Shown here: positions 8,233 through 17,229 of the stretch, in pieces
How the letters are laid out: every line of letters begins with the position of its first letter
Position numbering within the stretch: the stretch's first letter is position 1
Origin: Spirosoma aureum
GTDB lineage: Bacteria > Bacteroidota > Bacteroidia > Cytophagales > Spirosomataceae
DNA: 64,000 bases
Assembly (NCBI RefSeq): GCF_011604685.1
Contig: NZ_CP050063.1
Location: forward strand, 1,386,501 to 1,450,500
Reading direction: 5' to 3'
The notes under the pieces: generated by a model
Told to the model about the DNA's origin: nothing
Databases searched by the model: none
What the model saw: only the letters and a program-made list of their open reading frames with translations
Made by a program: the position numbers and the translations under genes

Positions 8233-9177
8233 ATGAAACTATTCGTCATTATTGCTGCCATGCTGTCTCTGACCGGATCGGTAACGAGAACGGTAGCCCA
8301 GCAGATTTCCCGCGAAGAACTTATCTTCCTGACCCCCGACTGGAAAGGAGAACGCTTCCCCGATGGGCGTCCGAAGGTGCCGGATGCTATACTGAAACGC
8401 ATGAAACGGGTTACACAGGAAGAAGCCTGGGCAGTGCTGAAAGGTGAAAACTACCGCTACCAGTTTGCCGGTGACTGGCAAACGATCAACCCGGATAGCG
8501 TACTGGTTGGGCGGGCACTCACGGCAACGTTTATGCCTGGTCGACCGGATGTACACCGTGTTACAGACGAAAAAGGGCACACGAAAGACGGGCGCGTAAA
8601 ATCGCAGAATGCCTGGCCCATTGACATGCTGATTAAAGGCGATGTGTACGTTGTCGATCAGTTTGGTATGCACGAAGATGGGCCGACCATTGGTGATAAC
8701 CTCGGCAACTCCATCTACGCCAAAACCGGCAACGGTATCGTTTATGAAGGAGCCGTTCGCGATGTGGCCGGACTAAAAGAAATTGGAGGGTTCACGTCTT
8801 ATTTCCGGAGTTATCATCCCTCCCATCATAATCCGGAAGGCAACCTGAATACGACATTGGTGGGCATCAACCGGCCGACGCGCATTGGTAAGGTCATGGT
8901 GATGCCGGGCGATGTGGTGCTTGGGCGCGATGGGGGTGTTTGTTTTATTCCGCCACATCTGGCCGAGAAAGTTGTCAAAACCTCCGAGATTATCCGGTTG
9001 CGTGACATGTTTGGTCACCTGCGTCTACGGGAGCAGAAATACACACCAGGTCAAATCGACTCGCGCTGGTCAGATGATATTGAGAAAGATTTCTCGCAAT
9101 GGCTGAACGCACACGTGAACGAACTGCCCGTTCCGAAAGAGCAAATTCAGGATTATCTCAAAACCCGCACCTGGTAA
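8233..9177 (+). CDS. Secreted RraA-family protein
   Basis: 314 residues with a signal peptide (MKLFVIIAAMLSLTGSV...VAQQ). The core matches the RraA/HMG-aldolase fold: GDVYVVDQFG, then GDNLGNSIYAKTGNGIVYEG with AVRD immediately after, and the late PGDVVLGRDGGVCFIP. In true aldolases of this family the G-AVRD region holds the Arg/Asp that bind the metal-enolate; both are present here. Classical RraA is a cytoplasmic RNase E inhibitor, so a secreted copy in a sugar-acid cluster more likely has lyase/aldolase-like activity on an oxo-acid (inference). It starts the run of genes behind operator copy 3 and is 25 bases ahead of the enolase-superfamily gene. Confidence 0.8.
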   Translation: MKLFVIIAAMLSLTGSVTRTVAQQISREELIFLTPDWKGERFPDGRPKVPDAILKRMKRVTQEEAWAVLKGENYRYQFAGDWQTINPDSVLVGRALTATFMPGRPDVHRVTDEKGHTKDGRVKSQNAWPIDMLIKGDVYVVDQFGMHEDGPTIGDNLGNSIYAKTGNGIVYEGAVRDVAGLKEIGGFTSYFRSYHPSHHNPEGNLNTTLVGINRPTRIGKVMVMPGDVVLGRDGGVCFIPPHLAEKVVKTSEIIRLRDMFGHLRLREQKYTPGQIDSRWSDDIEKDFSQWLNAHVNELPVPKEQIQDYLKTRTW

Positions 9178-9202
9178 ATCGACCGCCTAAACCTTTTTAA
9201 CC

Positions 9203-10480
9203 ATGAAAACATCCCGTCGTTCATTTCTTACTAAAAGTGCCATCGCCAGTGCGCTAACAGCCAGTTCATTATCTGGCTTTGGAAATGGCCTGGAAACGGC
9301 TGTTGATCGGACTCCGCAATCGTCAGCTCCCTCCGACCTCAAAATTACCGACATCAAATGCGGCTACACGCGCAACGGACATAGCCTGTTCGTCAAAGTT
9401 CATACCAATCAGGGCATCTGGGGATGTGGCGAAGCGGTCGATGCGTCGGTTGGTACCTATCATTTGGTAAAGCTGATCGGTGAGCGCATAAAAGGCCGTA
9501 GCCCCTTGAATGTCCACCGAATATTCGAAGATGTTCGTAAAGCCGGGTTTTTTGAAGGCGCTCAGGCGGGTATCTATATCTCTGTGCTGTCGGCGGTCGA
9601 AACGGCCCTGTGGGATCTGGTCGGTAAAACGCTCGGCCTGCCGGTTTACCAGTTATTGGGTGGGAAATTCAGGGATAAAATTCGCGTTTATTGCGATACG
9701 GGGGCCTATCGGGAAACAGACACGAGCCCGGATGCTTTCGGGAAAAGCGCTAAAAAAGCCGTCGATATGGGCTTTACTGCCGTGAAATACGACATCGACG
9801 AGCGCAATGATCCCAACAAATACGACGCCTACAACTGGACAGCCAGCCAGGGCGAGCTGGAGCGAATGTACAACCAGATTGCCGGTGTCCGGAAAGCCGT
9901 CGGCCCGAAGATCGACATCTGCGTGGATATGCACGGCCGGTACGACGTAACCACAGGCCGACGCGTTGCCAAGATGATGGAGCCCTTGAATCTCCTCTTT
10001 CTCGAAGAACCGATTCCCGCTGAAAATCCCGAAGCATACCGACAGATTCGCGAGGCCTCCAATACACCCATCTGTGCCGGTGAAAATCATTACCTGGCAC
10101 ACGGTTTCCGCAAACTGCTCGAAATCGGGGCGGTGGATATCATTATGCCTGATTTGCAGAAAGCAGGGGGCCTGGGCGAAGCGCAGCGGATTGCCAATCT
10201 ATCCAACCTCTATTACGTTCCGTTTGCCCCACACATGGTGGCCTCATACCTGGGAGCAATGGCATCGAGTCACGTCTGTGCGTCGGTGCCGAACTTCCTG
10301 ATTCTGGAGTGGCAGATCTACTTCCACGAGGAGCCTATGTTTAAAGAGATCGTTACGTTCGATGGACCAATGGTAGAAAAGGGATTTATTCCCCTATCGG
10401 AAAAGCCTGGTATTGGCGTGGAAATCAATGAAGAGGGAATGCGGAAGTACGCGCCGAAAGATGTGCCATTTTTTGTCTAA
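9203..10480 (+). CDS. Tat-exported enolase-superfamily (mandelate racemase/galactonate dehydratase-like) enzyme
   Basis: 425 residues beginning with a twin-arginine signal (MKTSRRSFLTKSAIASAL). The two-domain enolase-superfamily layout is intact: capping domain to about 150, then the barrel. Metal ligands are visible as Asp242 (ICVDMHGR), Glu268 (LFLEEP) and Glu294 (CAGEN), with the His344-Asp317 dyad (FAPHM and MPDLQK) that acts as catalytic base in the mandelate racemase group. Similar proteins dehydrate sugar acids such as galactonate. Export by Tat is unusual for a catabolic dehydratase and matches the exported neighbours. The position between RraA-like and CE15-like genes supports a role on an aldonic or uronic acid. 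Confidence 0.85.
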   Translation: MKTSRRSFLTKSAIASALTASSLSGFGNGLETAVDRTPQSSAPSDLKITDIKCGYTRNGHSLFVKVHTNQGIWGCGEAVDASVGTYHLVKLIGERIKGRSPLNVHRIFEDVRKAGFFEGAQAGIYISVLSAVETALWDLVGKTLGLPVYQLLGGKFRDKIRVYCDTGAYRETDTSPDAFGKSAKKAVDMGFTAVKYDIDERNDPNKYDAYNWTASQGELERMYNQIAGVRKAVGPKIDICVDMHGRYDVTTGRRVAKMMEPLNLLFLEEPIPAENPEAYRQIREASNTPICAGENHYLAHGFRKLLEIGAVDIIMPDLQKAGGLGEAQRIANLSNLYYVPFAPHMVASYLGAMASSHVCASVPNFLILEWQIYFHEEPMFKEIVTFDGPMVEKGFIPLSEKPGIGVEINEEGMRKYAPKDVPFFV

Positions 10481-10618
10481 ACGCCTGACTGTAATTTTCG
10501 CATTTATGTATTCTCGCTTTGCCGGACGGCGCTGATCGCTATGTAAAGCAATGCGCTGACTAATAAGTAATTATCCCTGAAAAGGATAAGCTAAATGGCA
10601 TGAAAAATAATTTTCCTA

Positions 10619-12085
10619 ATGCATAATTCCCTGCCCGAACGTGTTGACCTTTTAGGTAGATCGCCCAGACTTCTCGCAGCGATTCGTCTCTGTTGCCTGG
10701 TTGCCATTATCCTACCCGGCTCTGTTGCGAACGCTCAGGCACCCGATTTTCAGAAAATGACGCCCGAACAACGGACGGCTTATATGAACAAAATGCGGGA
10801 GGCCAGTCAGGAAGACTGGCAGAAAGTAATGAATCAGTTTAATCTGAAATTGCCAACGCTGCCTCCGCCTGCCGATGATCCTAAACGACCCCCGCAACTC
10901 AAACAGAAAGAGGGGTCAACCAATTGGTACGATGATGCGGGCAATACTCATGTTCGATCGGGATGGGGCAACTGGACCAACTACGACGAAGCGAAAGCTG
11001 AAGGCCATGACTTGCCGAATCCACTAGTGCTGAAAAGTGGTAAGCCTGTCAAGGATGCGAATGCCTGGTGGAAACAGCGCCGACCCGAAATCCTGAATGA
11101 TTATTTGACCGAGATATACGGTAAAACACCGAAGAATACGCCCAAAGTACGCTTTGAAGTCACAGAGGTGATCGATACCGCACTCAAAAGCAAAGCTATC
11201 CGAAAAACAATTGTTGGCCACATCGACAATTCACGCTACCCCAGCGCCAAACCAAGTATCAATATAACCCTGTATACACCAGTCAGTGCCAAAGGACCGG
11301 TTCCCCTGATGGTGCTGGTCTGGGGATCATTTCCCGCGCCAATGCTGACTATTAATCGGGTCATTACGGCGGGCTGGGCGGTAGCCACTGTCAATACCGG
11401 CTCTATTCAGATGGATAACGGGGGTGGCTTGCATGAAGGTATTATTGGCCTGGTCAATGAAGGGAAAGACCGAAAACCCGACGACTGGGGCGTGTTGTCG
11501 GCCTGGTGTTGGGGACTAAGTCGTGCATTCGATTATTTCGAGACTGACAAAGCCATCAACGCCAAACAAATCGGGATTCAGGGGCATTCGCGCTGGGGGA
11601 AAACCGCCTTGCTGGCAGGGGCTACCGATCCTCGCTGGGCCATTGTTTTTGCCAGTTGTTCCGGATCGATGGGGGCTTCCCTCGAAAAACGAAATTATGG
11701 CGAAACCATCGACAACGTGGCTGGCTCGGGTGAATATCACTGGATGGCTGAGAACTTCATTAAATACGGGGGCAACTGGGCGGCCATGCCCGTCGATGCG
11801 CATGAACTGATAGCCCTGGTGGCTCCCCGGCCGTTATTTATTACGGGTGGCACAAAAGACAGTTGGGGCGACTCGTATGGAATGTTTCTGGCCTGTGTTG
11901 GTGCCAGCCCGGTGTATAATCTGCTTGGTAAAAAAGGGTTGACTACAACCGAAATGCCCAAACCTGACGAAGCGCTGATGGACGGCGAGCTGGCTTTCCG
12001 CAACCATGAAGGTGGTCATACCGATGCCCCCGACTGGCCGGTATTTCTGGAATTTGCCGAAAAACAATTTAAACGAATTAAATAA
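10619..12085 (+). CDS. CE15-type glucuronoyl esterase-like alpha/beta hydrolase
   Basis: 488 residues with a hydrophobic export signal ending near VANAQ (about 40). An insertion rich in Met/Gln/Lys follows, then the alpha/beta hydrolase domain. The nucleophile elbow is GHSRWGKTA with Ser324, close to the GCSRxGK elbow of CE15 4-O-methyl-glucuronoyl methylesterases, and the catalytic His is probably His467 in HEGGHTD. The acidic member is not certain. CE15 enzymes cut ester bonds between lignin alcohols and the glucuronic acid of xylan. Sitting between a sugar-acid dehydratase and UxuA plus a GH67 enzyme, it fits glucuronoxylan use very well. Confidence 0.8.
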   Translation: MHNSLPERVDLLGRSPRLLAAIRLCCLVAIILPGSVANAQAPDFQKMTPEQRTAYMNKMREASQEDWQKVMNQFNLKLPTLPPPADDPKRPPQLKQKEGSTNWYDDAGNTHVRSGWGNWTNYDEAKAEGHDLPNPLVLKSGKPVKDANAWWKQRRPEILNDYLTEIYGKTPKNTPKVRFEVTEVIDTALKSKAIRKTIVGHIDNSRYPSAKPSINITLYTPVSAKGPVPLMVLVWGSFPAPMLTINRVITAGWAVATVNTGSIQMDNGGGLHEGIIGLVNEGKDRKPDDWGVLSAWCWGLSRAFDYFETDKAINAKQIGIQGHSRWGKTALLAGATDPRWAIVFASCSGSMGASLEKRNYGETIDNVAGSGEYHWMAENFIKYGGNWAAMPVDAHELIALVAPRPLFITGGTKDSWGDSYGMFLACVGASPVYNLLGKKGLTTTEMPKPDEALMDGELAFRNHEGGHTDAPDWPVFLEFAEKQFKRIK

Positions 12086-12139
12086 ACGGTTTGGAACAGG
12101 CTAATCAGCTTGTGTGTCCAAATGCGACGAGTATTTATT

Positions 12140-13396
12140 ATGGGAATGTTACAAACTATGCGCTGGTTCGGCCCGAACGACCCGGTTTCATTAATGGATA
12201 TACGACAGGCAGGTTGTACGGGCGTAGTGACGGCATTGCATCAGATCTCGGTCGGAGAGGTCTGGTCAGTCGAAGCCATTGAGGAGCGAAAACAGCTTGT
12301 CGAGGCCAGTAATGATCGTTATTCGTCTTTAGAATGGGCAGTGGTCGAAAGTTTGCCCGTTCATGAGGACATAAAAAAAGGTCGTTCGGGCAGAACCGCG
12401 TATATCGAAAATTATAAACAGTCGATCCGCAATCTGGCCGCTTGTGGCATCAACACAGTATGCTACAATTTTATGCCGGTGCTCGACTGGTCGCGTACCA
12501 ACCTTACCTACGAAATGCCGGATGGGTCGCGGGCTCTGCGGTTCGTTTGGGAGGATTTCGCGCTGTTCGATTTGTGCATTTTAAAGCGTCCGGGTGCTGA
12601 ACCCGATTATGAACCTGAAGTGGCCCGGTCGGCTCGACAGAAGTTTGAGCAGATGACGCCTGACGAAATTGCCGCATTGACCAATGTTGTTTTACTTGGA
12701 TTACCGGGTTCTGAAGAGGCCTTTTCGCTCGATACATTTCAGAGCCTGTTAAATGAGTACGCGACAATTGGCGATAAGGAGCTTCGTGAAAACCTGTATT
12801 ACTTTATTCAGGAAGTTGCCCCACTCGCTCAGGAAGTCGGGGTCAACCTCTGCATTCACCCCGACGATCCCCCCCGACCTTTGTTAGGATTGCCCCGCGT
12901 GGTCAGTACTGAAGCGGACCTGGCGCAACTGATGGCGGCTTGCGACGTAACCGCCAATGGCATCACGTTCTGTACGGGTTCGCTGGGTATTCGCTCCGAC
13001 AATGATTTACCCGGAATGATTCGGCGATTCGGTAATCGCATTCACTTCATTCATCTCCGCACAACGAAGCGGGAAGGTGCCGATGGTTCGGGTGATGCTC
13101 GCAACTTTCATGAAGCAGATCATTTGGCTGGCGATGTAGATATGTATGCTGTGGTGAAGGCAATTGTACTGGAACAGCAGCGGAGAGCGCAGCTGGGTAT
13201 TGGGGTGACGTCGATACCGATGCGTCCTGACCACGGCCACCAGATGCTCGACGATTTGCATAAGCGAACCTATCCCGGTTATTCGGCAATTGGTCGGCTG
13301 CGCGGACTGGCTGAACTACGGGGCCTGGAGTTCGGAATCATTCGATCGCTGGAGGAAACAGAAGGTATACTGACCCAGCAATCGGCCGACTATTAA
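12140..13396 (+). CDS. uxuA: D-mannonate dehydratase
   Basis: About 418 residues. The family normally begins a few residues before WFGPNDPVSL; I use the ATG at 12140, though 12146 is equally possible and the in-frame ATG at 12110 is too early. Signature stretches include QAGCTGVVTALHQI, GEVWSVEAIEERK, CYNFMPVLDW, IHPDDPPRPLLGLPR, FIHLRTTKRE and RPDHGHQM. The enzyme converts D-mannonate to 2-keto-3-deoxygluconate in glucuronate catabolism. No signal peptide, so it acts in the cytoplasm, unlike its exported neighbours. Uronate isomerase (UxaC), KDG kinase and KDPG aldolase are not in the window. Confidence 0.95.
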   Translation: MGMLQTMRWFGPNDPVSLMDIRQAGCTGVVTALHQISVGEVWSVEAIEERKQLVEASNDRYSSLEWAVVESLPVHEDIKKGRSGRTAYIENYKQSIRNLAACGINTVCYNFMPVLDWSRTNLTYEMPDGSRALRFVWEDFALFDLCILKRPGAEPDYEPEVARSARQKFEQMTPDEIAALTNVVLLGLPGSEEAFSLDTFQSLLNEYATIGDKELRENLYYFIQEVAPLAQEVGVNLCIHPDDPPRPLLGLPRVVSTEADLAQLMAACDVTANGITFCTGSLGIRSDNDLPGMIRRFGNRIHFIHLRTTKREGADGSGDARNFHEADHLAGDVDMYAVVKAIVLEQQRRAQLGIGVTSIPMRPDHGHQMLDDLHKRTYPGYSAIGRLRGLAELRGLEFGIIRSLEETEGILTQQSADY

Positions 13397-13473
13397 TTTT
13401 TTGACTAATTCTGATCGGACATCCTCAGCCTTGGCTACTGCTACCCAATTTCAAAAAGCGTTACTAGCAACAC

Positions 13474-15609
13474 ATGAATTCGATAAAGTACAGTAAACTC
13501 GTTGTCTTTCTGCTGCTGGTCGCCACCAGTACCTACGCCGGACCACCAGACCGGGAGGACGGGTATCGGCTGTGGCTGAAATATGATTTGATTAACGACG
13601 CGGGTCAGCGGGATGCTTACGCGCGTTCGGCGCAGTTTATCGTGGTGAATGGTAACAACCCGGTTTTGAAAGCCGCGGCCGATGAGTTGCAGATCGGTTT
13701 GCAGGGGTTGCTGGGTAAATCGATACCCATTATTGCCAACGCTGGTAGCCGGACGGGTGGCATTGTTCTGGCTGTCGGGAATGGGCCAACGGCCAGCAAT
13801 CAGGAATTGAATGCAGAAGGATACCAGATTTCAAGCCGGTCAAACAACATTGTCATCAACGGAAAAACCGAATCGGGCGTTTTGTATGGTGCCTTTGGGC
13901 TACTACGCCAACTTCAGACGCGTCAGCCTCTCTCCACTATTTCACTGACCAGTAACCCAAAGGTTCGCTATCGGATGCTCAACCACTGGGATAATACCAA
14001 CGGCACAATTGAGCGGGGTTACGCAGGAGGAACGCTCTGGAAATGGTTCGAACTCCCCGAACGGCTGGACCCCCGCTACCGCGATTATGCCCGCGCCAAT
14101 GCGTCGCTGGGTATCAACGGAACGGTAGTCAATAACGTCAATGCCAGCGCTCGTTTTCTTACAGGCGAATACATCCAGAAAATAGCAGCACTGGCTAAGG
14201 TTTTCCGGCCTTATGGCATTCGGGTTTATCTGTCGATTTATTTCCCGGCTCCCAAAACCATTGGCGGTCTGAAAACAGCCGATCCACTCGACCCGGAGGT
14301 TCGGAAATGGTGGGCTGATAAGGCCAAAGAAATCTACGCGCTCATTCCGGATTTTGGCGGTTTTCTGGTTAAGGCCAATTCGGAAGGGGAGCCTGGTCCC
14401 CAGGATTACGGCCGCAATCATGCCGATGGGGCCAACATGCTGGCCGACGCATTGAAACCCTACGATGGTATTGTGCTGTGGCGGGCCTTTGTCTACAAGG
14501 CTGACCCTAAAGCCGACCGCTTCAAGGCGGCTTACGAAGAGTTTGGTGATCTCGACGGTAAGTTCGATAAAAAAGTGATCGTTCAGGTAAAAAACGGCCC
14601 TATTGATTTTCAGCCTCGTGAGCCATTTTCGCCCTTATTCGGGAAAATGCCCAAAACACCGCTGGCCATGGAGTTCCAGATTACGCAGGAATACCTCGGC
14701 TTTGCGACGCACATGGTCTACGAAGCGCCCATTTTTAAGGAATGCCTGGAGACAGATACCTACGCGAAAGGTAAAAATTCAACCGTCGCCAGGGTTGTGG
14801 ATGGTAGCTTACACGGCTATGCAATAACGGCCATGGCGGGTGTTGCCAACACGGGCTCCGACCGTAACTGGACGGGCCATCCGATGGCGCAGGCAAACTG
14901 GTATGCTTATGGACGATTGGCCTGGGACAATACGCTGTCTGCTGAAGCGATTGCGAACGAATGGATAAAAATGACGCTGACCAATGAGCCCCAGGCGGTA
15001 AAACGCATCGCTGATCTGATGCTCCGATCGCGGGAAATTTATGTGAATTACAATACCCCGCTTGGGCTTTCGCGCCCCTGGTCGGGCGTTCACTTTGCGC
15101 CCGAACCCTGGCAAAATAAAAGCTCCCGGCCCGACTGGACAGCCATTTATTACCACCGGGCCGATTCCGTCGGGTTGGGTTTTGACCGGACGTCAACAGG
15201 GAGCAATGCGCTGGCACAATATAGTCCGGAGGTGCAGCAACGCTGGAATAACGCCGAAACCTGCCCATTGCCCTATTTGCTCTGGTTCCACCATGTGCCG
15301 TGGACCAAAAAACTGGCAACAGGCCGCACGCTCTGGGATGAACTCTGTACGCGTTTCTATACGGGTGCCGATTCCGTTGGCTGGATGCAGCAACAGTGGG
15401 CGCAAGTGAAGAACAATATTGATCCGGAAACATATGCCGACGTCGCTGCCCGACTGGAAACCCAGCATAAAGAAGCAATCTGGTGGCGGGATGCATGGGT
15501 TTTGTATCTACAGGAGTATGCGCGCCAGCCTATTCCGGCTCCCTACAAAAAGCCGAAACGAACATTGGATGAGGTAAAACAACTGGTTGATATTTACCTG
15601 CTTCGTTGA
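13474..15609 (+). CDS. aguA: Alpha-glucuronidase, GH67
   Basis: 711 residues with a signal peptide (SKLVVFLLLVATSTYA). An N-terminal beta domain is followed by the GH67 barrel. Catalytic residues match the family pattern and spacing: general acid Glu304 (KANSEGEPGP) and the water-activating pair Asp378 (GPIDFQ) and Glu406 (ITQEYLG), the last two exactly 28 residues apart as in characterised enzymes. WRAFVY and the C-terminal helical region are also present. It removes (4-O-methyl)glucuronic acid from the non-reducing end of xylo-oligosaccharides. Together with the upstream esterase and UxuA it defines the cluster as glucuronoxylan side-chain degradation. Confidence 0.93.
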   Translation: MNSIKYSKLVVFLLLVATSTYAGPPDREDGYRLWLKYDLINDAGQRDAYARSAQFIVVNGNNPVLKAAADELQIGLQGLLGKSIPIIANAGSRTGGIVLAVGNGPTASNQELNAEGYQISSRSNNIVINGKTESGVLYGAFGLLRQLQTRQPLSTISLTSNPKVRYRMLNHWDNTNGTIERGYAGGTLWKWFELPERLDPRYRDYARANASLGINGTVVNNVNASARFLTGEYIQKIAALAKVFRPYGIRVYLSIYFPAPKTIGGLKTADPLDPEVRKWWADKAKEIYALIPDFGGFLVKANSEGEPGPQDYGRNHADGANMLADALKPYDGIVLWRAFVYKADPKADRFKAAYEEFGDLDGKFDKKVIVQVKNGPIDFQPREPFSPLFGKMPKTPLAMEFQITQEYLGFATHMVYEAPIFKECLETDTYAKGKNSTVARVVDGSLHGYAITAMAGVANTGSDRNWTGHPMAQANWYAYGRLAWDNTLSAEAIANEWIKMTLTNEPQAVKRIADLMLRSREIYVNYNTPLGLSRPWSGVHFAPEPWQNKSSRPDWTAIYYHRADSVGLGFDRTSTGSNALAQYSPEVQQRWNNAETCPLPYLLWFHHVPWTKKLATGRTLWDELCTRFYTGADSVGWMQQQWAQVKNNIDPETYADVAARLETQHKEAIWWRDAWVLYLQEYARQPIPAPYKKPKRTLDEVKQLVDIYLLR

Positions 15610-15707
15610 GTTCCGGCAGCAATCTGTAAGAAATCATTTTCTGAAAAACAGATAGATGTAATGTTTAATAAGCTTTGTATACTAACGATTCCTAAATCCT
15701 TAATGCC

Positions 15708-17126
15708 ATGAAAAAAGACGAAGTAGTGGACGTATCGAGACGTAGTTTTCTGAAAACGACAGCAACAGGAGCCTTAGCCACGACGATCATAGGTGGTTTT
15801 CCAACGATTGTGCCTGCGTCGGTATTTGGGAAGAATGCCCCCAGTAATCGAATCAATATCGCTGCCATTGGCACAGGACGTATCTCACGTGGACACGATA
15901 TGCCAGGGGTCTGGCAATATGATAACGCACTGATTATGGCCGTTTGCGATCTGGACAGTAACCGGGTTGAAGATGCCAAAAAGCTGGTCAACGGCTATTA
16001 TGCCAAAAAAACAGGTAAAGATTATGATGGCGTTCGGGGCTACACCGACTATCGGGAATTATTGAATAACAAAGATATCGATGCTGTAATTGTCAGCACA
16101 CCCGATCATTGGCATGCCCCGATTGTGGTTGATGCAGTGCGGGCCAAAAAGGACGTTTATATGCAGAAACCAGCGTCGCTTACCATCGCCGAAGGCCGGA
16201 TGATGGCTGATGCGGTCAAGCAATCGGGCCAGATCGTACAGGTTGGTAGCCAGCAGCGTTCATCGGAGCAGTTTCGGTACGCTGCCGAGCTGGTCCGCAA
16301 TGGCCGGATCGGACAGTTAAAAACGGTCTATGTGGGTTTGCCCGGCGACCCATCGGGTGAGGAGGAACCCCAGATGCCTGTTCCGAAAAACCTGAATTAC
16401 GACATGTGGCTGGGCACAACGCCGGAGGTTTACTATACCGAAAAACGAGTGCATCCACAAGTTGGTTACGATCGGCCCGGCTGGTTACGTTGTGAACAAT
16501 TCGGAGCCGGAATGATCACTGGATGGGGCGCACACCATGTCGATTCCGCGCATTGGGCCATGAATACAGAATATACGGGGCCCGTTGAAATCTGGGGTAA
16601 AGCCGATTTTCCGAAAAAAGGCCTGTGGGATGTACATGGCATTTTCCGTACAGAAGCCCTGTATGAAAATGGCGTGCGGATGATTGTCACGAATGAGATT
16701 GCCAATGGCATTAAATTCGAAGGAACCGAAGGCTGGATTTTCGTCTCTCGTGGCGATGCAGCCGTAACGGCCAGCGATCCCATTGCGAAACAAAATGCAG
16801 CCAAGAAGCTGGATGCCAGTGATCCAAAACTCCTTACATCGGTTATCGGACCCAATGAAGTTCATCTGACTGTTAGTAAAGAACATCACGGCAACTGGCT
16901 GGAAAGCATCATCAGCCGCAAGGAACCGATTGCTCCGGCCGAAGTTGGTCACCGTTCCTGCTCGGCTTGCCTGCTCCATCATGCGGCTATGAAACTGAAT
17001 CGGAAACTCTATTGGGACCCGAAAAAAGAACAGTTCAAAAACGACCCTGAAGCCAATAAACTGCTGTCGCGCCCACAGCGTGCAACGTATGCTATTAAGG
17101 CCGTGGCCTCGGCGAAGGGGAGATAA
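15708..17126 (+). CDS. Tat-exported Gfo/Idh/MocA oxidoreductase (GH109-like)
   Basis: 472 residues. A twin-arginine signal (DVSRRSFLKTTATGALATT) precedes the Rossmann fold with IAAIGTGRIS as dinucleotide-binding loop, VSTPDHWHAPI, the MQKPAS motif at the position of the usual EKP lysine, and the second-domain GAGMITGWGAHHVDSAHWAM. Members of this exported group keep a tightly bound NAD and can act as NAD-recycling glycosidases or as keto-sugar oxidoreductases. It is the first of three Gfo/Idh/MocA genes in a row. Substrate unknown. Confidence 0.87.
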   Translation: MKKDEVVDVSRRSFLKTTATGALATTIIGGFPTIVPASVFGKNAPSNRINIAAIGTGRISRGHDMPGVWQYDNALIMAVCDLDSNRVEDAKKLVNGYYAKKTGKDYDGVRGYTDYRELLNNKDIDAVIVSTPDHWHAPIVVDAVRAKKDVYMQKPASLTIAEGRMMADAVKQSGQIVQVGSQQRSSEQFRYAAELVRNGRIGQLKTVYVGLPGDPSGEEEPQMPVPKNLNYDMWLGTTPEVYYTEKRVHPQVGYDRPGWLRCEQFGAGMITGWGAHHVDSAHWAMNTEYTGPVEIWGKADFPKKGLWDVHGIFRTEALYENGVRMIVTNEIANGIKFEGTEGWIFVSRGDAAVTASDPIAKQNAAKKLDASDPKLLTSVIGPNEVHLTVSKEHHGNWLESIISRKEPIAPAEVGHRSCSACLLHHAAMKLNRKLYWDPKKEQFKNDPEANKLLSRPQRATYAIKAVASAKGR

Positions 17127-17229
17127 GTGTTTACGGTCAGGAAGCTAGGGTGGGCCGATATGCCGAAGCGACATGAAACGGATGTGTCAGCTCATCGTAA
17201 CTGATTGGTCGTAAATTAGTTAAATCATA

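Noticed and set aside
14735..15496. 253-codon open frame on the minus strand
   Set aside because: Antisense to the GH67 gene, rich in Arg/Ser/Pro/His with no domain; a coding-strand shadow.
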